From positions 1 through 53,480 of the forward strand of contig CAYVBE010000005.1 in NCBI GenBank assembly GCA_964448935.1: DNA of 53,480 bases, in the 5' to 3' direction. Position numbers and translations under genes: made by a program. The stretch's first letter is position 1, and each line of letters opens with the position of its first letter. Below are positions 43,218 to 50,299 of this stretch, piece by piece. The notes below the pieces were generated by a model that had not been told where the DNA came from, made no database searches, and worked only from the letters and a program-made list of their open reading frames with translations. The DNA comes from CAYVBE01 sp964448935 (GTDB lineage Bacteria > Planctomycetota > Brocadiia > SM23-32).

Positions 43218-43772
43218 CTATTCGATGTCGTCCTGGTAGCGTTTTTCGCCGGCCCGAACGGGCACGTCCAGCCAGTTCTCGGGCGGGACGAAGGGGCACG
43301 CGTACTCTTTGCTGTAAGCACACCAGGGATTGTAGGCTTCGTTGAAGTCCACCACCCACTTACCCTCGGCCGTCCGATGCAGACCGGGCTCCAGGTCCAT
43401 GTAGCGCCCGGCCGGGTAGGTCTCGTCGCCGCTTGTTTCGTCCCGGAAAGGCACGAACAGGCGCCCTTCGTCCGGATCGGCTTTGTACGCCTGAAGGGCA
43501 CAGTCGCGACCGTCAATACGAAATCGCAGTTCGCCCCATCGCCACAGCCTGCGCGTCTGCCCGGCGGTATCCCCTATCTCGATCGTATCCTTCTCACGGC
43601 TCTCGTGCAGATCGAGAACAAAGCGGTAGCCGGGGTCGGGAGGGAAATAGGACAGACCCGGAAAATCCCGTTGCTCCGGGTCCGGAATGGGAGACTGCGG
43701 ATGGGTTCCGAAGAACAGGTCCTTTTCTTTCCTCTGCCGTTCGAGCTGTTTTTCCCACTCGCTGGTGTCCAC
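43218..43772 (-). CDS. DUF1684 protein
   Basis: A 184-residue protein matching DUF1684: an N-terminal RQRKEKDLFF, then FPGLSYFPPDPGYRF, the Gly/Tyr-rich YPAGRYMDLEP, and the hallmark VDFNEAYNPWCAYSKEYACPFVPPENWLD near the C-terminus. The family is common in many bacteria but its function is unknown. Start is GTG with GAGGTG upstream. It is 39 bases after the MetV-like gene and 13 before the FkbM gene. Confidence 0.88.
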   Translation of the reverse strand: MDTSEWEKQLERQRKEKDLFFGTHPQSPIPDPEQRDFPGLSYFPPDPGYRFVLDLHESREKDTIEIGDTAGQTRRLWRWGELRFRIDGRDCALQAYKADPDEGRLFVPFRDETSGDETYPAGRYMDLEPGLHRTAEGKWVVDFNEAYNPWCAYSKEYACPFVPPENWLDVPVRAGEKRYQDDIE

Positions 43773-43811
43773 GCCCGCACCTCACCGGTCAGGGAGAGTT
43801 GATTGAAGTTT

Positions 43812-44498
43812 TCAGAGTTCCAACGGAGCGACCTCGATAGACCGGGGCCGTGTCATCTTGCTCCAGTCCTTCGGCGGTTGTATCTCGCGCAGTTTGTCCA
43901 GTTCGCCCAGGGCCTCCAGGCGCCTGTAGATGCGCAGCCAGGCGCAGTCCTGGTCCCGGTTGGCTTCGCATTTACCCTCTCGGGACGCCCCGCCGCAGGG
44001 GCCGTTGATCATGCCTTTGGCGCACTGCGTGAGGGGACATATCCCCGCCAGCCTGCCCAGCTCGCACTCGCCGCACTGCTGGCATTTTTCCTCGAACCGC
44101 GCCGGACCGCCGCCCATGTGGCCGATCGGATTGGTGGCGGGATAGAGCGGCTTGACCAGCCCGAAGTCTTCCTCGATGATGTGCTCCCAGACTGTCTGCA
44201 ATCCGTCGCCGCAGCACAGCATCAGTAAGGCGTCGCAGTCCTCCACCTGGTCCCTGTAACGGCCCAGCCGTTCCCTGCTCCAGGGCAGGTAGCAGGTGAA
44301 TTCACCGAAAGGAGGCGCCACTGCCGCCAGGACCTCCTTGCCGTTCTCGGTAAGGGTCTGTTCCATCGCCGCGACCTCGGGCTCGCCACCGGTGTGGAAG
44401 ACGGTCGCGCAACCGCCGCAGCCGTAGATAACCACCTTTTCTTTGCCTTCCAGATACCCCAAAATTTCCTCCAGGGGCTTGGCTTCCTGGGCGATCAT
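43812..44498 (-). CDS. MetV-like methylenetetrahydrofolate reductase C-terminal domain protein
   Basis: A 228-residue protein of the MTHFR_C family. YGCGGCATVF (25-34) and CCGDGLQTV are near the nucleotide-like core, and a Cys-rich C-terminal part (CQQCGECELG, GICPLTQC, GPCGG, CEANRDQDCAW) is the metal/Fe-S-binding region of MetV. In acetogens MetV partners MetF in methylene-H4folate reduction. No MetF is in the window. AAGGAGG precedes the ATG at 44498, and the ATG overlaps the stop of the upstream gene (ATGA). Confidence 0.87.
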   Translation of the reverse strand: MIAQEAKPLEEILGYLEGKEKVVIYGCGGCATVFHTGGEPEVAAMEQTLTENGKEVLAAVAPPFGEFTCYLPWSRERLGRYRDQVEDCDALLMLCCGDGLQTVWEHIIEEDFGLVKPLYPATNPIGHMGGGPARFEEKCQQCGECELGRLAGICPLTQCAKGMINGPCGGASREGKCEANRDQDCAWLRIYRRLEALGELDKLREIQPPKDWSKMTRPRSIEVAPLEL

Positions 44499-44821
44499 GA
44501 TGCCTCCTTGCGCCGTTGCCCGGTACGCTCTCGCTGGCTTTTGGAACCGCACAGGACCTTTCCGCCCACGAAGACCTCCTGCGATTCGATCACCAGTTGG
44601 GCCACCACGTTCGCGCACAGGGAATGGCCGTCGCGGCCGATCTCGCGAATGCGGTCCGCCTTCACTTCCGACAATGCACGCCCGATCAGATAGTCGGCGA
44701 TCTTGTCGGCCGTTTCCTCACATTCTGGAGCATCCACTATCTCGAAGTTGTCAAAACGCAAGACCCCCGTTTTGTCACTCAGGGAGCAACGCACTTTTTC
44801 CCGGCATTCCGCTTCCGTCAT
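44495..44821 (-). CDS. Unrecognised Cys-containing protein coupled to metV-like gene
   Basis: A 108-residue protein I cannot assign. It has Cys at about residues 6, 12, 34, 69 and 91, an ordered core (VLRFDNFEIVDAPEC, IADYLIGRALSEV, GHSLCANVVAQLVIESQEVF) and a basic tail. The pattern of a Cys, then YLIGRxLSEV, then a second Cys before a helix faintly recalls the NifU-type iron-sulfur scaffold fold, but I do not claim this. Its stop overlaps the start of the MetV-like gene by four bases, suggesting a direct partner. GroES lies 41 bases upstream. Confidence 0.75.
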   Translation of the reverse strand: MTEAECREKVRCSLSDKTGVLRFDNFEIVDAPECEETADKIADYLIGRALSEVKADRIREIGRDGHSLCANVVAQLVIESQEVFVGGKVLCGSKSQRERTGQRRKEAS

Positions 44822-44862
44822 GGTATCTTTCCTTTCGGGGCCGCCGAAGCCCGACCCAAAAC

Positions 44863-45147
44863 CTATCCGGGTATTCGGTCGGCATCCACATATTTGACCA
44901 GCAGGTCCTCAGAGGAGATCAGCAGATAGTCCTCGCCGTCGGCCCGGACTTCGGTGCCGGAAAACCCTTTGTAGATCACACGATCGCCCACGGCCACCTC
45001 TTCGGTGGCGTCTTCCGCGACGGCGATCACCCGACCTTCGTTCTGCTCCTCCTGTGCGGTGTCCGGCAGATGAATGCCGCCCGGCGTCGTCGCGGCGGCT
45101 TCCAACGGTTTGAGCACTACGTGACCGTTAATTGGTCTTATCTTCAT
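44863..45147 (-). CDS. groES: Co-chaperonin GroES (solitary copy)
   Basis: A 94-residue protein with the whole GroES fold: KIRPINGHVVLKPLEA, a mobile-loop region around TTPGGIHLPDTAQEEQNEGRV split by the roof hairpin, VGDRVIYKGFSGTEV and YLLISSEDLLVKY at the end. GroEL is not adjacent, so this may be a second copy in the genome. Its start overlaps the thioredoxin/glutaredoxin gene by four bases, embedding it in the redox operon. Confidence 0.93.
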   Translation of the reverse strand: MKIRPINGHVVLKPLEAAATTPGGIHLPDTAQEEQNEGRVIAVAEDATEEVAVGDRVIYKGFSGTEVRADGEDYLLISSEDLLVKYVDADRIPG

Positions 45148-45746
45148 CCTTCTTCCCTCCCGGACTCTATCCCGAGCAAACCGTCCAGTTGCGCCTGATT
45201 GAATCCCACGACGAGCCTCCCGTTGATGTCCGTCTGTGGCACGGCCATCTTCCCGCTGCGCCGTGCGATCTTCTCTGCGGCGCGGGGGTCCCGCGAGATG
45301 TCCACATCCCGGAACGATACGCCGTGCTGACGCAGGTAAGCCTTCAGCCGTCCGCAGGCGGGGCAGCCCGGACCGCTGTAGACGACGACCCTGCGGGGGG
45401 TTCCCCGGCCGCCCTGTGCGGCGTGGACCGGTGCCGCCCCGGACAGGTGAACGGCGTAGAACCTGGCGCTCTGCACGCCCTCGACGAAGGCGCTCACCTG
45501 CCCGTCCTCCAGGGCCAGGACGGTGGGCACGGTTTCCACGTCGAATTCCTTGTGCAGGCCCGAGACCTCCTCTACATCCACCACATACACCGGCACATCC
45601 TCGTGCTCGCGGCTGAACTCCTCCAGCTCCGAGAGCGCCCGTTGCGCAGCGTCCGAAAACTCCGCCCAGAACGCCAGCACGAGGAAATCGGCATGCTCAC
45701 GCCGTGCCTCTCGCAGATGCTCGCGATCTTTCACCCACTCAAGCAT
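45144..45746 (-). CDS. Thioredoxin-like/glutaredoxin fusion protein
   Basis: A 200-residue two-domain protein. Residues 1-105 have the thioredoxin fold with FWAEFSDAAQRAL at the active site: both Cys of the WCxxC motif are replaced (S31 and A34), and the cis-Pro loop VPTVLALEDG is kept. Residues 118-195 are a glutaredoxin domain with GPGCPACGRLK (C128, C131) and VPQTDINGR. So only the C-terminal half should be redox active. The start overlaps the ferredoxin gene by eight bases. Confidence 0.85.
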   Translation of the reverse strand: MLEWVKDREHLREARREHADFLVLAFWAEFSDAAQRALSELEEFSREHEDVPVYVVDVEEVSGLHKEFDVETVPTVLALEDGQVSAFVEGVQSARFYAVHLSGAAPVHAAQGGRGTPRRVVVYSGPGCPACGRLKAYLRQHGVSFRDVDISRDPRAAEKIARRSGKMAVPQTDINGRLVVGFNQAQLDGLLGIESGREEG

Positions 45747-46029
45747 TGCACTGCTCCTCAGCCGGTGACGGCGCCTGTGCCATCAGGTGGATGGCGCCCA
45801 GCGGGCAGACCTCGACGCAGATGCCACAGCCAGTGCAACGGTCAACCACAATTGTCGCCCTATAGGTGACCCGTATGGCGCCCGTCGGGCACAGTTCCCC
45901 GCACAGGCCGCAGCCCGTGCATCTCTCGCGCTTCACCATAGCATGCCGCGGCACGCTACGCCGGTTCTGAACCACCCCGGCGTCCGGGAACGCCGATGCC
46001 GTCTCGTTCATTTCTTCACTCTCGGGCAT
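45739..46029 (-). CDS. 2[4Fe-4S] ferredoxin
   Basis: A 96-residue protein with a roughly 35-residue N-terminal extension and two clostridial-type motifs, CTGCGLCGELCP (C37, C40, C43, C47) and CTGCGICVEVCP (C65, C68, C71, C75). It should be a low-potential electron carrier. MPESEE at 46029 is preceded by GGGGGC; MNETAS at 46011 is an alternative start. It overlaps the regulator gene by up to 14 bases and the Trx/Grx gene by eight. Confidence 0.92.
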   Translation of the reverse strand: MPESEEMNETASAFPDAGVVQNRRSVPRHAMVKRERCTGCGLCGELCPTGAIRVTYRATIVVDRCTGCGICVEVCPLGAIHLMAQAPSPAEEQCNA

Positions 46030-46564
46030 CTGAGGCCCCCGCGGTGCGGTCACGACCGGTGACCCCGGCCTCGATGCCTGCCGCTTCCAGGTATTGCTGG
46101 ACGCACTCTTCGCACGTGCTCTCGGCGGTGCCCTCACGGATGAACCGCCGGAACTCGTCCAGCCAGCTCTCCCCCTCTCCCTCGCGTTTGGCCACGAAGG
46201 CCAGAAAGCAGACGAACCGGTCCAGCGCGTCCCGGTCAATGGCGTGCTCCATGCCGCACGCAATCGAGCCGGCGCGGTCTTCGCACAGGCCCAGAATGTT
46301 CTCCAGAAAATCCTCGATCACCCGGTGACGCAGGGCGATTCGCTCGGCGCGCCGGCGGCCCTCGGCCGATAGCGTTACGGGCTCGTACGGCTCATAATCC
46401 ACCAGACCCTTCTCGGAAAGGCTTTTCATGGCAGTAGTTACAGCAGACTTTGCCACGTCCAGTTGTTCGGAGATATCGCGCATACGCGCGAAGCCCCTTT
46501 CCCGTTCAAGGCAAAAAACCGTCTCGAGATAATCCTCGAGCGTCGCTGTCAGTTCCAGAACCAT
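46016..46564 (-). CDS. DtxR/MntR-family metal-dependent transcriptional regulator
   Basis: A 182-residue regulator. The N-terminal winged helix (LEDYLETVFCLERERGFARMRDISEQLDVAKSAVTTAMKSL with a clear helix-turn-helix) is followed by a VDYEPYEPVTLSAEGRRRAERIALRHRVIEDFL dimerisation part, where ligand residues for Mn/Fe (E/H in IACGMEHAIDRD) can be seen. No SH3-like third domain is evident. The first gene of the leftward operon, it probably autoregulates from the shared divergent region. GGGGAGAG precedes the ATG. Confidence 0.93.
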   Translation of the reverse strand: MVLELTATLEDYLETVFCLERERGFARMRDISEQLDVAKSAVTTAMKSLSEKGLVDYEPYEPVTLSAEGRRRAERIALRHRVIEDFLENILGLCEDRAGSIACGMEHAIDRDALDRFVCFLAFVAKREGEGESWLDEFRRFIREGTAESTCEECVQQYLEAAGIEAGVTGRDRTAGASDARE

Positions 46565-46582
46565 CGGGCTCTCCCCGGGTAT

Positions 46583-46611
46583 TTGATGTTCCTCACTTAA
46601 CAGATTATACT
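46583..46611 (+). promoter_or_regulatory. Rightward promoter of the DUF1638 operon
   Basis: TTGATG (46583-46588), 17 bases, TATACT (46606-46611) on the plus strand. The start would be near 46618, giving a leader of about 70 bases. Its -10 box overlaps that of the leftward promoter, so the two probably compete or are controlled together. Confidence 0.55.
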
Positions 46612-46631
46612 ACACGTAGAACATGATTCAA
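46604..46631 (-). promoter_or_regulatory. Leftward promoter of the dtxR-led redox operon
   Basis: On the minus strand TTGAAT (46626-46631), 16 bases, perfect TATAAT (46604-46609). The start point would be near 46597, about 33 bases before the regulator's ATG. The 16-base spacer contains the CTAC-AC-GTAG palindrome. Confidence 0.65.
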
Positions 46632-46643
46632 GCGATAGAACAT
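46610..46643. promoter_or_regulatory. Candidate operator elements: CTAC-AC-GTAG palindrome and TAGAACAT repeats
   Basis: CTACACGTAG (46610-46619) is a dyad in the spacer of the leftward promoter and at the start region of the rightward one. TAGAACAT occurs twice in direct orientation (46617-46624 and 46636-46643), with the inverted ATGTTC at 46586-46591. A regulator bound here, for example the adjacent DtxR-family protein, could govern both operons. No known DtxR box is matched exactly. Confidence 0.4.
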
Positions 46644-46686
46644 TTTCCCCGCTCCACCCCTTGCGCCTGGCCCCGGGAGGACCGAG

Positions 46687-47313
46687 GTGACTTCTGAACG
46701 ATCTTTTGCTGATTGGGCGGTTGTAGCGTGCGGGACCCTGCGGCCCGAGCTGGAAGCGCTGCAGGAGGAAGGCTTCATGGATGCAAAGCGGGTTCTGCTC
46801 ACGGCGCCCGGCCTGCACGAGAGACCGCCGGACCTGGAAGAACAGCTCTCGCGCCAACTGGCTAAAGCAGCCGCAGAGGCGGACAGGGTGCTGGTGCTCT
46901 ACGGCGAGAAGTGCTTCGTGGACTACAGCGACCCGTTCCGCCACATGGATGCACTGCTCAGGGAACAACTGCCCTCCGCGGTGCGGGTGTCCGCGAAGAA
47001 CTGCGTGGACATGCTGGCCGGTGCGCAGGAGCGAGAGCAGACCGCGGACGGTCAGAGGATTTACTGGCTGACGCCGGGCTGGGTGAAGTACCGGCGTCAC
47101 ATCTTTCGGGATTGGGACACCGGCAAGGCGAACGAAACATTCCCGCAGAATGACAGGGCCGTCCTGCTGGACGGCATCGGATTCTTCGAACGGTGGTCAC
47201 AGGAGAAACCCGAGGAGCTACTGGCTTTCTCCGATTGGATGCGGATTCCGGTCGAGCCCCATCCGATTGAACTGAACCGCTTTCGCCGGCTTCTGCTCAA
47301 GTGCCTTGACTGA
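46687..47313 (+). CDS. DUF1638 protein
   Basis: A 208-residue protein matching DUF1638: VVACGTLRPELEAL near the N-terminus, LLTAPGLHERPPDLEEQL, VLVLYGEKCFVDY, SAKNCVDMLAGAQ and an aromatic C-terminal YWLTPGWVKYRRHIF. The family is found in methanogens and anaerobic bacteria beside corrinoid methyltransferases and RACE proteins; its function is not established. Start is GTG with GGGAGG upstream. First gene of the rightward operon. Confidence 0.88.
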   Translation: MTSERSFADWAVVACGTLRPELEALQEEGFMDAKRVLLTAPGLHERPPDLEEQLSRQLAKAAAEADRVLVLYGEKCFVDYSDPFRHMDALLREQLPSAVRVSAKNCVDMLAGAQEREQTADGQRIYWLTPGWVKYRRHIFRDWDTGKANETFPQNDRAVLLDGIGFFERWSQEKPEELLAFSDWMRIPVEPHPIELNRFRRLLLKCLD

Positions 47314-47360
47314 ACGAAAAGTGTTAGGAGCATAGACACGGTTTCACAGGAGAAGTTCTC

Positions 47361-47714
47361 ATGCCCTGGGTCAACGAGGACATGTGCATCGGTTGCGGTA
47401 TTTGTGTGGAAGAATGCCCCGTTGGAGCCATCGGGGTGGCTGATGAAACGGCCCGCATCGAGGAGGAGGAGGAGTGCATCCGCTGCGGAAAGTGCCACGA
47501 TGTTTGCCCGGAGGAGGCCGTCCGTCACGACAGCGAGCGGATACTGCTGGAAGTGGACGATAACCTGGCGTGGACACACCGACTGCTCAACCACTTCGAC
47601 ACACCGGAGGAGAGACGCGGCCTTATCGAGCGGATGGGACGCTACTTCGCCAAGGAGAAAAAGGTGGCCGAGCAAACCATCGAACGCCTCAGTTCACTCG
47701 AGCAACAGCTATAG
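47361..47714 (+). CDS. 2[4Fe-4S] ferredoxin with helical C-terminal tail
   Basis: A 117-residue protein. Two clusters are expected from CIGCGICVEECP (C9, C12, C15, C19) and CIRCGKCHDVCP (C39, C42, C45, C49). Residues 60-117 form an acidic/basic helical tail (FDTPEERRGLIERMGRYFAKEKKVAEQ) not present in simple ferredoxins, which may dock to a partner. CAGGAGAAG precedes the ATG. It is 47 bases after DUF1638. Confidence 0.92.
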   Translation: MPWVNEDMCIGCGICVEECPVGAIGVADETARIEEEEECIRCGKCHDVCPEEAVRHDSERILLEVDDNLAWTHRLLNHFDTPEERRGLIERMGRYFAKEKKVAEQTIERLSSLEQQL

Positions 47715-47866
47715 TGCTGCCGTGCGCCGTTCGCACATCCGGCGCTGCACGGAGGCCACGAACAGGCACGCCAGGAAAGCAGGCACCCAACGCCTGTCTC
47801 GGACAAGCTTGTGAACGGCTCGTCCAGGCTCTGGAAAGCCCGCGAATTGAAGGGACGGTGAAGACG

Positions 47867-48832
47867 ATGGCAGGAGAGATTTCGTTTGTGTTCGGACCGG
47901 TGCCCTCGCGGCGCCTGGGCCGGTCCCTCGGGCTGGACCTGGTGCCGCTCAAAACGTGCAGCTACGACTGCATCTACTGCCAGCTCGGCCGCACCACGCG
48001 GCAGACGATCGAGAGAAGGGAATGGGTGAACCCGGAGGCAGTTCTGGAGCAACTTCAAACCAGGCTTGCGTCCGAACCGGACTACATCACCCTCTCGGGC
48101 TCGGGTGAACCTACGTTGCACTCCGGGGTCGGCGAGCTGATCGGTCGCATCAAGAATATGAGTGACATACCCGTCGCCGTCCTGACCAACGGGTCGCTGC
48201 TGTGGCAAGAAGAAACGCGAAACAGCTTGATGCAGGCTGACCTGGTGGTGCCTTCCCTGGACGCGGGCAGTCAGCGGATATTCCGGTACGTGAACCGGCC
48301 CGCGCCGGAGCTGACATTTGACCAGATGCTGGCAGGGCTGACGGCATTCCGGCACGACTATGAGGGGCAGTACTGGCTGGAGGTCTTTCTGCTGGGAGGA
48401 GTGACCGACATAGAGTCCGAGGTCAGAACCATCGGAGCGGCCATTAAGCAAATCCAACCGGACAGGGTGCAACTCAACACCGTCAGCCGCCCGCCCGCCG
48501 AGAACTATGCCTATCCCGTGCCCAAAGAACGCATGGAGCACATCGCCGAGAGCCTGCCGGGCCGCACGGAAGTAATCGCCGATTACAAGGGCACGCACGA
48601 CCTGCCCGATTTTGCCGCACAGAGGGAAGACGTGCTGGCCATGCTCAAACGGCGGCCCTGCACTCTGGAAGATATTGCGGGCGGCCTGGGGCTTCACAGA
48701 AACGAGGTCGTCAAATACATCGAGCACCTCTCGGCCGAGGGACTCGTCAACGCCTCGACACACGGCCGCCGGAAGTACTACTCGACACGGCAGGAGAAGC
48801 CGGATAGGCTAAAGACTGCAACAGATGACTGA
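47867..48832 (+). CDS. Radical SAM protein (COG0731-type) with C-terminal winged helix
   Basis: A 321-residue protein. FVFGPVPSRRLGRSLG (7-22) is followed by CSYDCIYCQLG with C31, C35 and C38 (CxxxCxxC), then the SGSGEPTLH and FLLGGVTD segments of the radical SAM barrel. The C-terminal 70 residues read as a DNA-binding-type winged helix (LAMLKRRPCTLEDIAGGLGLHRNEVVKYIEHLSAEGLV). The substrate is unknown. GTG at 47858 is an alternative start. It lies 152 bases after the ferredoxin, a gap with no clear hairpin. Confidence 0.9.
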   Translation: MAGEISFVFGPVPSRRLGRSLGLDLVPLKTCSYDCIYCQLGRTTRQTIERREWVNPEAVLEQLQTRLASEPDYITLSGSGEPTLHSGVGELIGRIKNMSDIPVAVLTNGSLLWQEETRNSLMQADLVVPSLDAGSQRIFRYVNRPAPELTFDQMLAGLTAFRHDYEGQYWLEVFLLGGVTDIESEVRTIGAAIKQIQPDRVQLNTVSRPPAENYAYPVPKERMEHIAESLPGRTEVIADYKGTHDLPDFAAQREDVLAMLKRRPCTLEDIAGGLGLHRNEVVKYIEHLSAEGLVNASTHGRRKYYSTRQEKPDRLKTATDD

Positions 48833-48892
48833 AGTGCTGACAGAGCACACAGGCCGGTTGACCAAGTGGAAATCACGAAGGAGCAACGTCCG

Positions 48893-49624
48893 ATGGGTTC
48901 CGTCGAACTGACGGTCGTTTATGACAACTACGCAACGGAGGAAGGCCTGCGCACCGCGCACGGGTTCGCCTGCATTGTCTCTGGCGGGGACAGCACCGTG
49001 CTGTTCGACACGGGCGGCTCGGGGGCGATACTGCTGGACAACATGCGCGCCCTGGGGTTTGACCCCGGCGGAATAGATGCAGTGGCGCTGTCCCACATGC
49101 ACTGGGACCATGTGGGCGGGCTCGATGCGGTGCTGGACGCAAACCCGGGGGTAACGGTCTACGCGCCGGCGGCTTTCTCCTCCACCTTTCTGCGCGACGT
49201 CAGGACGAGGGCGGGCGGTGTGGTGGAGACGGAAGAGCCACAGCAGGTGGCTCCCGGAGTCTGGACGACGCGCGTGCTGCAGCGGCCGTTGGTCGAGCAG
49301 GCCCTGTATGTGGAGACCGCTGAGGGCACGGTGGTGATTACGGGCTGCGCTCATCCCGGCGTTGTCGAACTGGCGCAGGCGGCAAGGGAGGCTTCCGGTC
49401 GGCAACTCCACGCCGTGTTCGGCGGGTTCCACCTGAGCGGAGTGCGTCCGGCGGGCCTCCGGCGCATCATCAACCGGTTGCGGGAAATACACGTGCGACG
49501 TGTCGGTCCCAGCCACTGCTCGGGGGATGCCGCTCGCGAAGCGATGCGGGAGGCGTTCGGAGACGACTACCTGGAGATCGGCGTGGGCGCCCGGTTGAGC
49601 TTCTCCACGCCTTCCACGGGGTGA
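48893..49624 (+). CDS. Metallo-beta-lactamase-fold protein (COG1237-like)
   Basis: A 243-residue MBL-fold protein. SHMHWDHVGG (67-76) is the HxHxDH metal site; FDTGGSG and VVITGCAHPGVVELAQAA follow in the order of the family that includes the archaeal dihydropterin ribofuranosyl-aminobenzene 5'-phosphate synthase, which works on methanopterin precursors. GPSHCSGDA carries a later metal ligand. A pterin-related role would fit the MetV/DUF1638 context but is inferred. AAGGAG precedes the ATG. Confidence 0.9.
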   Translation: MGSVELTVVYDNYATEEGLRTAHGFACIVSGGDSTVLFDTGGSGAILLDNMRALGFDPGGIDAVALSHMHWDHVGGLDAVLDANPGVTVYAPAAFSSTFLRDVRTRAGGVVETEEPQQVAPGVWTTRVLQRPLVEQALYVETAEGTVVITGCAHPGVVELAQAAREASGRQLHAVFGGFHLSGVRPAGLRRIINRLREIHVRRVGPSHCSGDAAREAMREAFGDDYLEIGVGARLSFSTPSTG

Positions 49625-49630
49625 CGCAAC

Positions 49631-50299
49631 ATGCCGCATCAGGTCTTCGACAGATTGTCCGCGCATTACGATGCCTGGTTCGACTCCCGGCGGGGGAAAG
49701 CCCTGTTCAGGACCGAGGTGGAATGCCTGCAGCGCCTGATGCCGGCGGACACTTCCGGCTGGGTGGAGGTCGGCGTGGGCAGCGGTCGTTTCGCAGAGGC
49801 ACTGGACGTCCCCGAGGGGATGGACCCGTCCGCGCCGCTCCTGGAGCTGGCTGCCGAGCGAGGCATAGAAACGACCCTCGGCACCGGGGAGGATCTGCCG
49901 TACGGCACGGACACGCTGGACGGCATCCTGCTGGTGGTCACGCTGTGTTTCCTGGACGACCCGGAACGGGCCATGCGTGAATCCGCCCGGGTGCTGCGCC
50001 CCGGCGGTCGGCTGCTCGTAGGCATCGTGCCGGCGGACAGCCCCTGGGGGCGCGAATACGCGCAGAAGAGCCAGGAGGATCATCCCTTCTACTCCGTGGC
50101 TCGCTTTTACACCTGCCGGCAGGTCCGCGAGCTGGCCGGTGCCGCGGGATTTGAACTCCGGGCTTCCGCCGGCACGTTGCCGATGGGCCCGCACGAAGAG
50201 CTGGAGGACATCCCGATGCGGGACGGAATAACCGATAACTGGGGTTTTGTGGCCATGCTTTTTGCACTTCCAGCCACGAAAGGTGGTAAATCATGGTAG
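49631..50299 (+). CDS. SAM-dependent methyltransferase
   Basis: A 222-residue class I methyltransferase. SAM motif I is VEVGVGSGRFAEAL (45-58), followed by GMDPSAPLLELAAERG, LPYGTDTLDGILLVVTLCFLDDP and VLRPGGRLLVGIVP. This UbiE/MT-11 pattern does not fix the substrate; arsenite, thiols and small metabolites are all known for relatives. It starts seven bases after the MBL gene and overlaps the protein disulfide oxidoreductase gene by seven. Confidence 0.92.
   Translation: MPHQVFDRLSAHYDAWFDSRRGKALFRTEVECLQRLMPADTSGWVEVGVGSGRFAEALDVPEGMDPSAPLLELAAERGIETTLGTGEDLPYGTDTLDGILLVVTLCFLDDPERAMRESARVLRPGGRLLVGIVPADSPWGREYAQKSQEDHPFYSVARFYTCRQVRELAGAAGFELRASAGTLPMGPHEELEDIPMRDGITDNWGFVAMLFALPATKGGKSW

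Noticed and set aside
47715..47866. Possible riboswitch (cobalamin, SAM or pterin) before the radical SAM gene
   Set aside because: No recognisable conserved riboswitch core or paired helices of the expected kind could be found by eye in these 152 bases.
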